Origin: Cyanidiococcus yangmingshanensis
Lineage: Eukaryota; Rhodophyta; Bangiophyceae; Cyanidiales; Cyanidiaceae
Reading direction: 5' to 3'
Length of the DNA stretch: 64,000 nucleotides
NCBI GenBank assembly: GCA_013995675.1
Contig: VWRR01000002.1
Coordinates: forward strand, 124,001 to 188,000
Numbering within the stretch: position 1 is the stretch's first letter; each line of letters starts with the position of its first letter. This document shows positions 42,101 through 52,088 of the stretch, piece by piece. The notes under the pieces are model-generated. The model was not told the DNA's origin and made no database searches. It saw only the letters and a program-made list of their open reading frames with translations. The position numbers and the translations under genes are program-made.

Positions 42101-42587
42101 CGTCGCGAGATGATTCAGCATATCTAGATCCTCGAGCTCAGCCCGATGAATGCCACAGAGTGCATCCCCAAAGTCGCGACAGAGCGCTGATTCAATTTCA
42201 GTCTCCTTTCCTGAAGCACATCTAACGTAGAAATAGGGTCGATAGAAAAGCGTTGCCCGAAAGTCTCCGCCGATTTCATCCCCCGAAAGAAAATAGAGAT
42301 CCACCGCGCTCACCTGGACGGCCGCGGACAGGGTCATGCACAACCGTTCCGACAACGTTGAGGAGCCATCCGATTCGCACTGGGGCAACCAAACCGTCAG
42401 GGACCGGAGGTAGCGGCCAAAACCCTGCCATTCGGTCACGAGCATCAACCATGGCTCTATTGTTTGTCTCACGCACAGAACCATGTCTGGACTGATGTCG
42501 CGGATGCGAGAATCCATCTTCTTCGTCCGAGTCAAATTCACGGGACTCGGCGAAATTGTCCTCATCTTCGTAGCCTCTTCCGGTCAT
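36137..42587 (-). CDS. POLE: DNA polymerase epsilon catalytic subunit, eight frame discontinuities
   Basis: Reads as one protein of about 2148 residues, the normal POLE length, if eight one-base length differences are allowed. It is the leading-strand replicase. N-terminal exonuclease motifs are intact: VLAYDIECTKAPLKFPD (Exo I), VTYNGDAFDWHF (Exo II), YSVSDAVATY (Exo III). Polymerase motifs are intact: HLDVGAMYPNIIL (A), [20 protein letters not shown] (B) and LELDTDGIWC (C). The epsilon-specific CAACDFNGTSDCRRKMQW iron-sulfur region is present. The C-terminal half ends in the two zinc-binding modules (CRHCLAVN...LCRLC, then CNSCGAAH...CECSG). Frame changes fall at 42331-42333, 41222-41224, 39373-39375, 39142-39144, 38172-38180, 37719-37728, 37107-37110 and 36909-36914; six are surpluses, two deficits. 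The start ATG at 42587 begins an acidic tail (MTGRGYEDEDNF) in frame with the conserved VRIGWLLNV. Confidence 0.93.
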
Positions 42588-43804
42588 GATTCTTACTTCT
42601 GTGCGCCAAACTGGTTGCTTTCGTAAGATCCAGATGTAGTCGCTCCAAGCGGGACTAGACTTCAGCAGATCTACACAAAATTCGCTCAAACGGTATGTCC
42701 AGAACCTATGGCTCGGAGCAAACACTGAGCGCTACGCTCGGTTGTTTCGCGCAAGTGAGCCAAACGCCTAGCAAGGGCTGCAATAGACAGGTGTGAAAAC
42801 CCGGCTCCTCGAAGACTTGGAACTCACCGAAAACGCTGCGTCTTTTTCCTTATTAAAGCCCGACAAGCACTGGATTTGCAGTCGCCGCTTTGCTCGAAAA
42901 GATGCGACTGTCTCGTGCGAAAGACCCAGGCACACGACGGTCTCAGCTGGTATAGGACCCCGAGCAACTAACAAAGGCAACGGGATCCCTTCAGTTCACC
43001 AAAAATGCGCAATAGAACGTCACTTTTCTCTTCAAACGATGTTAAAGATGGACGGGAAATCGATCATCAATCGAGCGTCAACAACAGCTTTTAGCTCTGA
43101 ACACGCAGACCTCCGTGTGCCGCCACACAACACTCTCTGGTCTCGACACGGATGAGCGGTGCGACGCATGCGTGCGCGCACCAATCTGTCACGAATTTCG
43201 CGCGCTTTTCGCGCCTGCCTCACAAGGCACGTTTTCTTTTCGCTGGAAAATCTCGATCTGCGTGCTGCAGCAAAAAAGTCCTTCGGAATCTCCAGAATTA
43301 TGTTTCCGACATGATCAACAATTAGTACTGTGAATTCAGCTGTCAGCATTCAGATGCGACCGCAGCAGTGAAATCCTGCCAATCACATGGCAAGCACCTT
43401 GGTTCAATGACAATACAAACAGACTTGACGGCGCCGGAGAACAAACCAAATGATCTGCAAAATCACGTTTCAAGTACCCAGAAAAACTCCATCGTGACTG
43501 CACCAGACTTGGAATCACGAGAAATAAGCCATCCACATCTCTCGTGCGTGCTCAGAACTTTCATGTGATCCGAGGCGTCAGGGCGTCGTTGCAACAGGGA
43601 GAGCCGCAGCGGGGCCCCAACGCAGCCGCCTCGATTGGAACACGCGTCCATCGATGGTCGGCTGCTCGGAGGACGTGCGCTCCGATGCGCTCGGATCATA
43701 CTGGTGCAGAGACTTTTCATCCCCCAAGAGAGAGACTTGTGCTGCTTCGAGACGGGTGCGAGTTTCGCGCTGCAGCCCCATGAGTGCTCGTGTTCTATCT
43801 GTAG
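42588..43804. other. Divergent intergenic region between Pol epsilon and GGT
   Basis: A 1.22-kb stretch that should contain both promoters. Open frames are short and overlapping. No repeat or RNA gene recognised. Confidence 0.4.
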
Positions 43805-45968
43805 ATGAGCGATAAAACTTCAGTTATGTCCTCGCGGAAACAAACGGAGCATACGCAACCGGTGCAAGATCTGGAGTCGCAACAACTACACGAACCTTTT
43901 CTGTTTCGCTCAACGACGGTTTTGCCTACCTGGTGGGAGGGCGAGCGAGATCCCCGCGAGCTGCGAAAATACGCCATATTGTTTTTTTGCCTCGTGGTGT
44001 TTGCCGCTGCAGTGCTTTCTGTGCCCTTCTTTTTGCCTCCTACTGAAGAGAACAAAGCTCAAGGTGCTGCACCGAGTTATGGCGACTCGAAAAGTGGCGC
44101 AGATGAGGGAGCGGGCGTTGTCGGTGGAGCGTCGCAAAGCCATTCCCAAGGGAACTTGCCGAAACTAGCGACGGATCTGCATGGATTTGCTCCCTTTGGC
44201 TCAAGCACTCTCGTTAGCGGTGAGCATTATGGGGCAGTCGCTGCTGACAATTATGCTTGCTCCCAGCTTGGTTTGCAAATACTCTCAGAACTGGGCGGAA
44301 ACGCCGTAGATGCAGCAGTAACGACCGCACTCTGTCAGGGCATTCTATCGCCCTTTGCATCTGGAATTGGCGGTGGTTGTTTCGCGTTAATTCGCCTGAA
44401 GAATGGTACTGTGGACTTTATCGATGCCCGTGAGACAGCTCCAGAGAATATGACACATGAAATGCTGCGCGAGAAAAGTTCGGAAAGCACTCGCCGAGGA
44501 GGCCTCTCTGTGGCAGTTCCCGGAGAGCTCAGAGGCTTGGAACTCATGCACGGCTTGTATGGCAAACTGCCGTGGAAACAAGTTGTTTTGCCGGTGATCG
44601 GGCTTGCACGGAACGCGTCCGTGGGGACCATGCTCGCCCGCCGTCTCCAGCAGAATAGTTTGGCGATCCTCGATTCGCCAACCATGTGTGATGTCTTTTG
44701 TGACCCCAGTCGAAGTCGCGTGCTTCTCGAAAACGAAACTTTGACACAAAGAGCGCTTTCAAACTTCCTGGAGCAAGTGGCAACCAAGGGCTCAGACTAT
44801 TTGTATGAAGACAATGCGCCCACGCTGGCAGCCGAAATACAGAGTGCAGGTGGCTTGGTTCGTGTTCGGGATCTGCATGAATATCAGGCGGTACGGCGGC
44901 GACCGCTACAAAGCTTCTATCGTGGTTTCGAGGTCTGGGGTGCGCCGCTCCCGAGTTCAGGGGGTCCATCAATCGCCATGGCTCTCAATATCTTGGAAGG
45001 CTATAGTCTACCCTCACGCGGGCATTCAAATGAGACATTTCAGCTTATTATAGAAGCGCTGAAATACGCGTTCGCAAGTCGTTCGCGTCTTGGCGATCCT
45101 GATTTTGTGCCCGATGCTGTAACCCACGTGAGCGACTACATGCTTAGCAAGACCGTAGCTGCACGCCTACGCGAGACTCTAGATACCTTTCAAACTCATT
45201 CTGCAGATTTCTACTTCGGCGCTGAAGGCATCAATCCATCCATAAGCAGTGAAGATCATGGTACAACTCATCTGAGTGTGCTCGATGCTGACGGTAATGC
45301 GGTTGCGTTAACATCAACCATCAACCTCGAGTTCGGCTCTATGTTGCGCAGTCGTGCAACCGGGATCGTTTTTAACGATGAGGTAGATGATTTTTCCATT
45401 GCTGGCCATTCCAACGCTTTTGAGATCGCCCCTATGGAACCGAACTATCCAGCCGGGAAGAAACGCCCATTGTCGTCGATGTCGCCCACCTATCGTCGTG
45501 CGAAATGGTCGAGTTGTACTCGTTCTCGGTGGCTCTGGAGGACCTCGCATTATATCATCAACGCTTCAGGTCCTGCTGAATGTCCTCGATTTCGGTGACG
45601 ATCTTGCCGAAGCGATCTCCCTTCCTCGCGTTCACCATCAGCTGCTTCCAAATGTGCTTTGGATGGAAGCACTGCAGGAGAAATGTGAGTTCGGGGGCCT
45701 GAACACGGAGCGGGCCGCGAACGGCAGCAAATGGCTTCGGATATGCAAGTACATGCGCCAAATTGGTCATCAAATAGAGGCAAGCCTGGATCATGAGCAG
45801 CTTGCACCGGAGATGGTAGGTTGTGTTCAGGCCGTTCTCCGCCCCAGAGCAGGCTTGCCGCTGTTCGGCGTTGAAATGACTCCAGAGCGGCTACGAAACA
45901 GCAGTGCTGACGGCGCTTTTTATGCAGCTAGTGATCCACGCAAACGAGGCATGGCTGCTGCCGCATGA
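43805..45968 (+). CDS. GGT: Gamma-glutamyltranspeptidase, type II membrane-anchored, one frame discontinuity
   Basis: About 720 residues when read across one surplus base at 45485-45487. The enzyme cleaves or transfers the gamma-glutamyl group of glutathione and its conjugates, outside the cytosol or in the vacuole. A basic cytosolic N-terminus precedes a signal anchor at 57-77 (YAILFFCLVVFAAAVLSV). The large-subunit segments GGNAVDAAVTTALCQGIL and SGIGGGCFALIRL follow. The autocatalytic nucleophile is T487 in DHGTTHLSVLD, which starts the small subunit. Downstream are PLSSMSP, then GGSGGPRIISSTLQVLLNV and PRVHHQLLPN, standard GGT blocks. The frame switch lies just after SSMSP, inside the substrate-binding region, where SPPIVVRNGRV or SPTIVVRNGRV would be expected. 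The anchor resembles the membrane-bound form of plant GGT4 and animal GGT. Confidence 0.92.
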
Positions 45969-46745
45969 ACCAGCCTTTTCGGCCCATCTCAGTCGAGCGT
46001 TTCTACCGAGCGGCCTCGAGAGACAGGACCAGAATGATTCAACCGCTGGCGCGACCTGAAATTGAAGCAGGCGGCATTTTTTTCGATATTAGCGTCTTAG
46101 CAGAGTCTTGGATGAAATGCAGCATATGGACATCACCTCAGCGACAAGCCTGGCGAGAGCACATATCCCGATGATTTTCGACGCACTCCTAATGGCCGAA
46201 AGCGCTCAAACAGAGCCCAGCCTCTCATATCGTTCCGGTCCTTGAAAATATGGCTGATTGTCGATGGAGCCAAAATAGTCTTTGTACAAACATGGCAATT
46301 GGTATGCTCCGCGGATAGTACGGTCGGTGAAAAGCGAACCCTGGACAAAGCGGTATGACTCCTGCACCGAGATCCGCACCGAAAATAAGCGCTTCGCCGG
46401 GCCTAGCTTTTCCAAAAGGAAGGCGTCTCTGACCTTCGGCGTTTTGTTTCAGGAAACCGGGGGCTCTCATATAAATTAGCCGCTGCTCGAGTACATAAAG
46501 ACTCGAAGAAGAGGAATCAAGTCCTGGTCATCGCCATCATTCATGGGCGTTCCCATCGATTGCGGAGGCTTGAACTCCGAGGTAGTCCTCAGTTGTGTGA
46601 GCAGATATCGCCGTGCATTCCACGAAACTCGATCGGCAAGCACGTGCGCTCCATGGATTTATGAGCAAGACTTTGAGATCTAAACCTGGAAGGCAATGGG
46701 CACGTCCTCGGGAATCGTCAAGCGTCCATTCAACATTCCTTTCAA
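45969..46745. other. Intergenic between convergent genes
   Basis: A 777-bp stretch between the 3' ends of GGT and the RAD51 paralog. Nothing recognised apart from a run of T near 46078. Confidence 0.4.
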
Positions 46746-47558
46746 TTATTCGTGATCGGCATCGAATGTTCCAGCCGAAGCGTTCAAGCTTCGATCCTCA
46801 TGGTTCGCGGAATGTGTGCAACAGGTTTCCCTCCCTCCAATCGCATCATCCGTTGACACATTCTTCGGAATGATCTGGGTCGGTAACCTAGTCTGTTGGT
46901 TACGTCGCAGACCTTTCCAGACAATGAACCTGTCATCTCCGAGCAGCTGAATGCGGGCAGTGCATGATGATGCCCATATGCGCTCTATACTCGGCACTTG
47001 GCGAGCACCTAGAGCATTCTGACCTCGAAGAGAAACATGGTTCAGCACCAACACAGCTGTGTTCGCTGTACACGCCAGCTTCTGTAGCAAAAGACCCAAT
47101 CGAGCAAGGAAACGGGTTGAAACAAACTCTCCTCTGATAACGGAGGCAAGGCTGTCGAGAACCAGCAATGCGACGTTGCTGGCGTCTATGAGCTTTGCCT
47201 CCAGACAGTAGGCGAGCCCAAGTACCTCAGCAGCGGAGCACGGTTGGAAATAACGGATACGGTGTAGTTGCGAGGAAACGGTTGGCTCTGCACGCGCAAT
47301 ACGGTCCGGGATAACGCCACATTCGGTGTCGATATAGATTACCTCTGAGTTTGCTCTGAGTGCACAACAGCTCAGCAGGATGCCCAGCCGCGTCTTCCCA
47401 GATCCCCGCGGACCACTAACTTCCGTGACGCAGCCTCGTCGAATGCCGTGACCCAGCAGGGCATCGAAACTTTGGTTGCCACTGGAAAGCCAGAGGGACG
47501 CTTCGAAAGCTGACTCCACGGTTTCGTCCACAACCTCATTCTCCACGATATCTGACAT
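46746..47558 (-). CDS. RAD51 paralog (recombination ATPase)
   Basis: A 270-residue RecA-fold ATPase. FDALLGHGIRRGCVTEVSGP leads into Walker A GPRGSGKT at 49-56. IYIDTECGVIPDRI and Walker B LLVLDSLASVIRGEF at about 131-145 follow, then VLVLNHVS. The protein lacks the N-terminal helix-hairpin-helix domain of RAD51/DMC1 and is shorter, as are several RAD51 paralogs (RAD51B, RAD51D, XRCC2, XRCC3). The Walker A neighbourhood is closest in pattern to RAD51B or RAD51D, but I cannot separate them. Paralogs form complexes that help load RAD51 in homologous recombination. The C-terminal 50 residues are polar and not conserved. Confidence 0.8.
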   Translation of the reverse strand: MSDIVENEVVDETVESAFEASLWLSSGNQSFDALLGHGIRRGCVTEVSGPRGSGKTRLGILLSCCALRANSEVIYIDTECGVIPDRIARAEPTVSSQLHRIRYFQPCSAAEVLGLAYCLEAKLIDASNVALLVLDSLASVIRGEFVSTRFLARLGLLLQKLACTANTAVLVLNHVSLRGQNALGARQVPSIERIWASSCTARIQLLGDDRFIVWKGLRRNQQTRLPTQIIPKNVSTDDAIGGRETCCTHSANHEDRSLNASAGTFDADHE

Positions 47559-48396
47559 ACACAGCTTCCTTCGTCAGGGGCGGAAACAAGTCAGGCATTC
47601 GTGAACGAGTCCACTTGCTAGGCCAAGGGCCAACGCGAGAAGCTTCACCGATAGCACCGCCCGAGGGGGGCTAGGCAGGCACCGAAAACCTCAAAGCCTC
47701 CACGTTAAGGACAACAGTATCGCCGATATTTTCAAACTCAGCAATTTCGCTTCAGTCGCCGTTTGCACACCAAGGAGAAAAGCAGTTTTCAGCGGGCCAG
47801 CCGCGGAGCAAAACTAGACAGCAGTTGCCGTCATTGCCAAACCATGCATTTCCCCTCCGAAGCGCGCATGCTCATGTCTCCCGTACTGGTCTCTAAACCG
47901 GCTGCCCTTGACAGCGCTGATCAAAGTGTTTAGGCTCTGAGACAAAGATATTCCAGTATGCTAAGGGCATCGAAAGCGCATTCGTGCTAGAATGTCACCG
48001 CAGAGCGCACGCAACAGAGCATGAGACCTCCTCAAGGATTCCTCGAGTCTCTCTGACAAAACACTACGCATTCACAGGAAAATATACCCGCTGAGAAAGT
48101 CGTAGTGCAGGAATTTCCGTTAACGACAGGTAAAGTGGCGATAAAACCCCAAAGCGGAAATGGTCTGCACCTCCTACGCATCTCTGGGAGAAAAACTTGG
48201 TTTTCAAACTTTTTTCGAGATATCTGTTTCAGCGAGATCAGGAGACAGTTCGGCGGGAGCACCCATCCTGTCTATCGGCATTATTTAGCATTCAGACGAG
48301 ACCGTCACTTCATCGAACGAACCTCTTGGACTGGTTTGGAGCAGGCCTTTGGGGTCATCGCGAGACTAGTCTCATGAAACGCCAACATCCGATGCT
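47559..48396. other. Intergenic
   Basis: An 838-bp stretch between the RAD51-paralog start and the DPH7 stop. No feature recognised. Confidence 0.4.
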
Positions 48397-49365
48397 CTAA
48401 TGGAGATCGTTGGCAGCCATTCGCCACAAGTAGAGCTCCTTGTCGTAAAAGGATGCAGTAGCACAGACCACCGAGTCACCGAGATCCCGGATCCAGCTTG
48501 CGCCATAGACGAGGGAACCGTTCATGGTGCCTCCAAGAAGTGCAATAGAAGTTAGCTCCTTGCCATCGTAGCCAATTATAGCAGCGTGTCCATGCATACA
48601 TGCAACGAGGAATGCTCCCTCGTTTTGCTGAATTCGCCACACTCCGCCTGGCATTTGAAGATGAGCCAGCGGTTTGGAGAGCATCCGCATGTCCCAAGCG
48701 CGCAAGTGCTCATCAAACCCGCCAGAGAGGAAAGAATGGGCATCTAGAACGCACGCAGCAGTAACGCCTATACCCTGATGTGCATGACATGCAAAGACGC
48801 AGCTCGAACTCTCCGGACGGAGTCGCCAGTCCCACAGTCGCATGTAACCGTCGTCGCCACCACTGATGAGCACATGTTCTTCAGCTCCGAAGCACGGACA
48901 CCAAGCTTCATGCGTATGGGCATGCGAGCACTCCCAAACCCATTCTTGGGAGGCGATATCAGCCACAGCAAGCGAGCCGTCCGAATACGAAGCAGCTATG
49001 AACGTTTGTGTGGCTCGAGCTGCGTGATCGACTGAAAGTGCGAGTGTCCCAGAGGCCAAACTCCGAGGGAGTGTCCACCGCACCGCGCCTTTTTCCGGGT
49101 CGTATGCGTGGACGCCGCCGTCCGCTGTCGCCAAGATCAAACAGGTCTCACTCAAACAGTCCAAGTCGAGCACGCCTGTGCCAAGACTGTGCCAAGTCGC
49201 TTGCAGCGGCCCAGTCGGCGCCAAACTAACCACGCCCAGTCCTCCGGTACGCTTTCCCTCACAGAGTTCATACGCGCCATACACTAGCAAGGTCTCCTGA
49301 TGGCTCGACCAGCAGGACAAGGCGTCGGGGCAAGACGGTAGCGAAAGGCTCCGCCATATGTTCAT
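48397..49365 (-). CDS. DPH7: DPH7-like WD40 protein (diphthine methylesterase)
   Basis: A 322-residue WD40 beta-propeller. In the diphthamide pathway DPH7 removes the methyl ester from diphthine on elongation factor 2 so that amidation can follow. Characteristic DPH7 blocks are present: HEAWCPCFGAEEHVLISGGD with DGYMRLWDWR, then FLSGGFDEHLRAWDMRMLSK, PGGVWRIQ, VACMHG, and the C-terminal LVYGASWI with ASFYDKELYLW. These match the order of human WDR85/DPH7. The frame extends to a TTG at 49392, but the first ATG (49365, MNIWRSLSL) is used. It is divergent from the next gene, with 320 bp between starts. Confidence 0.88.
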   Translation of the reverse strand: MNIWRSLSLPSCPDALSCWSSHQETLLVYGAYELCEGKRTGGLGVVSLAPTGPLQATWHSLGTGVLDLDCLSETCLILATADGGVHAYDPEKGAVRWTLPRSLASGTLALSVDHAARATQTFIAASYSDGSLAVADIASQEWVWECSHAHTHEAWCPCFGAEEHVLISGGDDGYMRLWDWRLRPESSSCVFACHAHQGIGVTAACVLDAHSFLSGGFDEHLRAWDMRMLSKPLAHLQMPGGVWRIQQNEGAFLVACMHGHAAIIGYDGKELTSIALLGGTMNGSLVYGASWIRDLGDSVVCATASFYDKELYLWRMAANDLH

Positions 49366-49685
49366 GCAGTGCGTCGCGTTCTTTGGAGCCAACTGCGGAG
49401 AAGCGCCTGGATACGTTCAACTAGGGCTGATACCTGTCTTGGACAAGCGCTAGCGCTGCCTCACTCCATAAAGGAAGGGCAGGCATGTGGAGAGCTGTGC
49501 TTCCCAAAGCCCAGGCGAAACAGTGTTCAGGTCTTGCGCGATACTATGTAGCGAATTGAATGACCCTGTGCGCATCGTGTCAATGATCTCGACTTTTACT
49601 TGGGGAGCATTTGCTCGCAGTTTCACTGTTTGGACTCAGCGGATGGCTTTCGGACTCACTCTCTGAGTAAACTTCAAGTTTGGTA
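49366..49685. promoter_or_regulatory. Divergent intergenic region
   Basis: 320 bp between the DPH7 gene and an unknown gene pointing the other way; presumed to carry both promoters. No clear motif. Confidence 0.4.
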
Positions 49686-50384
49686 ATGCTGCAGAGAAAG
49701 AGCTTTGAAGCGATCAAAAGGAAAAGGGAACGGCTTAAGGAACTCGAGACGGCGCTGGTAGGCATGCGACTCGGCGCTCAACAACAGTCGCAGGACGATG
49801 ACGGTGACGTTCGTAAAACATCAGACCAGTTTCTGGAAAACCTAGTTGCTCGAAGCGTTCCAGAAGCTGTTGTTCTGGAGTGCGTTACTACCTTGGTTCT
49901 GCGTCAACTGAGGGATCTTTGGACTTTCGCTCCCGAAACTGTGCTTCCAGAGACTGATCCGGTGGTCTCCGAAGCCCTGGCCGCTTTCCAAGAAGCTTTG
50001 GAAAATGCGTTAAATAACACAGCCCTTCAAGAATATCTGAAAGCAGAAAATAGTGAGCGCTTGCTGAATCTCGCTCGCCTTCTAGGTTTCCGCCTGAGAC
50101 AGAACTTGTCCACGCATCAGCCACTGTATCTCGCGGCGATTCGCATAGCTGATCAAGCTCTCCGTGCATATGGTACATCTGTAAGTGACTTTACAACATT
50201 CGCCGAGGACGACATGTCTACCGATCTCGATGCTTGCCTCGGAGTGTGGGACGATCCTCGTCATCAGTCGGACGTTGCTAGGATCGACGCCTGGATGACC
50301 ATTGGAGGACCACTCGCGCACGCCCTCGCGTTTGCGTGGGCGTCGCATAAGTCTGGCACAGCGAGTCAGCGCCTGGACACATAG
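49686..50384 (+). CDS. Hypothetical helical protein
   Basis: A 232-residue soluble, strongly helical protein from the first ATG (MLQRKSFEAIKRKRERLKEL). The N-terminus is a basic/acidic coiled-coil segment. A run of alternating hydrophobic positions follows (FLENLVARSVPEAVVLECVT), and the C-terminus has a glycine/alanine-rich stretch (WMTIGGPLAHALAFAWASH). No membrane segment is convincing and no family is recognised. The stop is only 36 bp from the pantothenate kinase ATG on the same strand, an unusually short gap for two eukaryotic genes. Confidence 0.6.
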   Translation: MLQRKSFEAIKRKRERLKELETALVGMRLGAQQQSQDDDGDVRKTSDQFLENLVARSVPEAVVLECVTTLVLRQLRDLWTFAPETVLPETDPVVSEALAAFQEALENALNNTALQEYLKAENSERLLNLARLLGFRLRQNLSTHQPLYLAAIRIADQALRAYGTSVSDFTTFAEDDMSTDLDACLGVWDDPRHQSDVARIDAWMTIGGPLAHALAFAWASHKSGTASQRLDT

Positions 50385-50420
50385 TTACCGCGACCTCTCC
50401 CGTAAATCAATGACTTACTT

Positions 50421-52088
50421 ATGAAAGGTGCTTCTGGAACTGAGGTAAACAGCAGAGGCGGGACCTCCGGGATTGAAACTATCCTGGAGCCGCCGACGCT
50501 GGTGCGGAAAGGCACGGCGCTGGCCGTCCTCAAACGCGTCAATCTACTTGCAGAGTCGAACGCGCTCGCCCTTGACATTGGCGGCTCGCTGGCTAAAATC
50601 TTATACCTCCAACCTATCGAGCGAGGGTCCGTGGAAAAGAGGCTTTGCATCGACTTTCTCGAGCCGGTGGCCACAGCTCATCGCTCAGCGCTGTCGGTAG
50701 AGGTACCTGAGCTGGGCGGTACACTTCACTTTTTCGCTTTCGAGACTCGAAACATTGAAGAGTGTGTCAAGTTCATCAAGGAACATTGGCGACCAACGAA
50801 TGCAGAGCGACCAAATGTTATTCGTGCCACGGGCGGTGGTGCGTACAAATATTGCGAACTCTTTCGTGCTGTCGGTGTTGAGCTGAGCACGAGAGATGAG
50901 ATGGCGTGCACAGTTGCTGGGCTGAACTTCCTGTTGACGCATTTCGATCATGAGGTTTACTCTGTGAACATATCATCGAGCACCCAGATCGGTTCTCCGA
51001 ACCCGGTGGTACAACGGAACTATGTAGACCCGCTGCCTGATCCGTATCCGTATTTGCTCTGTCATATAGGGTCAGGTGTTAGCTTTATCAAAGTCATCGG
51101 CCCGAATCGGTTTCAACGCGTGAGTGGCACATCTCTTGGTGGCGGAACTTTCTGGGGCCTCTGCCGTATTCTGACGAACTGCAAAACTTTCGATGAGGTC
51201 ATTGAACTGACGAAACACGGTGACAACTCTCGCGTTGACATGCTTGTTGGCGACATTTACGGTGGAGCGTACGAGAAGTTGGGTCTTGATGCAAATGTTA
51301 TTGCAGCTTCATTTGGAAAAGTGACGATGCGGAAAGAGCCGTCTCCGACCTGGGCGAACTTTCGCAGGGAGCTGCGACGCTTCGTTGTTGGGACAGCTTC
51401 GCTTTTCATTCACCTTCTAATCGCTTTGCCCTTTCTGGGTAATATCTTTCGATGGCTGGGTATGGAGCGTAGGGCGCATGGCACCCTCAGCAACGTCTAT
51501 TTCAGTCGCCACTTCCGTGCGGAGGACGTTGCCTTGAGTGCACTCCGAATGGTCAGTTACAACGTGGCTCAGCTCGCCTATTTGAATGCGGTGATCGAAG
51601 GCGTGCCACGAATCTATTTCGGAGGGAGTTTCGTTCGAGAACATCCTTTTACTGTCTCAGCAATATCCTACGCCGTCGACTTTTGGAGTAAGAAAAAGAT
51701 GCAAGCACTTTTCCTCGTTCATGATGGATACCTGGGTGCACTGGGAAGCTTTATTGGAGTTGACTGGACGGACTCGGAGCAACGAGTCACAGAAGAGTCA
51801 ACCACTAGTACATGTTTAAGCCCTCCAAGTAGATTGAATTCTGAGTTGGGCGTGAATTGTGTCAGCGGTCGATCGCATCGACGTAACAGAAGAAAGAAAT
51901 CTGGAGATAGGTCGATATTTCCACCCAAAACTACTTCAGAGCTCTCGCCCTCGCCCCTGAGCGTGGAAAACGAAACGAAGCAGTACCTATCTGATATCCC
52001 TTTGCCGCCGATTGTGGATTCCACTCATGAGAAGAGAGAAGGGTGGACTCAAATCGCGAGGAAGACGCGAACACTGAATCGTTCATAA
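50421..52088 (+). CDS. PANK: Pantothenate kinase, eukaryotic type II
   Basis: A 555-residue kinase for the first and rate-limiting step of CoA synthesis, pantothenate to 4'-phosphopantothenate. The actin-like fold is clear: ALALDIGGSLAKILYL at 48-63, IRATGGGAYKYCELF, then VNISSSTQIGSPNP, LCHIGSGVSFIKVIG, SGTSLGGGTFWGLCRIL, and FGGSFVREHPFTVSAI with FLVHDGYLGALGSF at the end of the domain. The C-terminal 100 residues are polar, rich in S, R and E, and not part of the family core. In other eukaryotes this enzyme is feedback-inhibited by acyl-CoA; nothing in the sequence argues against it. The PPCS gene of the same pathway lies about 18 kb away. Confidence 0.95.
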   Translation: MKGASGTEVNSRGGTSGIETILEPPTLVRKGTALAVLKRVNLLAESNALALDIGGSLAKILYLQPIERGSVEKRLCIDFLEPVATAHRSALSVEVPELGGTLHFFAFETRNIEECVKFIKEHWRPTNAERPNVIRATGGGAYKYCELFRAVGVELSTRDEMACTVAGLNFLLTHFDHEVYSVNISSSTQIGSPNPVVQRNYVDPLPDPYPYLLCHIGSGVSFIKVIGPNRFQRVSGTSLGGGTFWGLCRILTNCKTFDEVIELTKHGDNSRVDMLVGDIYGGAYEKLGLDANVIAASFGKVTMRKEPSPTWANFRRELRRFVVGTASLFIHLLIALPFLGNIFRWLGMERRAHGTLSNVYFSRHFRAEDVALSALRMVSYNVAQLAYLNAVIEGVPRIYFGGSFVREHPFTVSAISYAVDFWSKKKMQALFLVHDGYLGALGSFIGVDWTDSEQRVTEESTTSTCLSPPSRLNSELGVNCVSGRSHRRNRRKKSGDRSIFPPKTTSELSPSPLSVENETKQYLSDIPLPPIVDSTHEKREGWTQIARKTRTLNRS

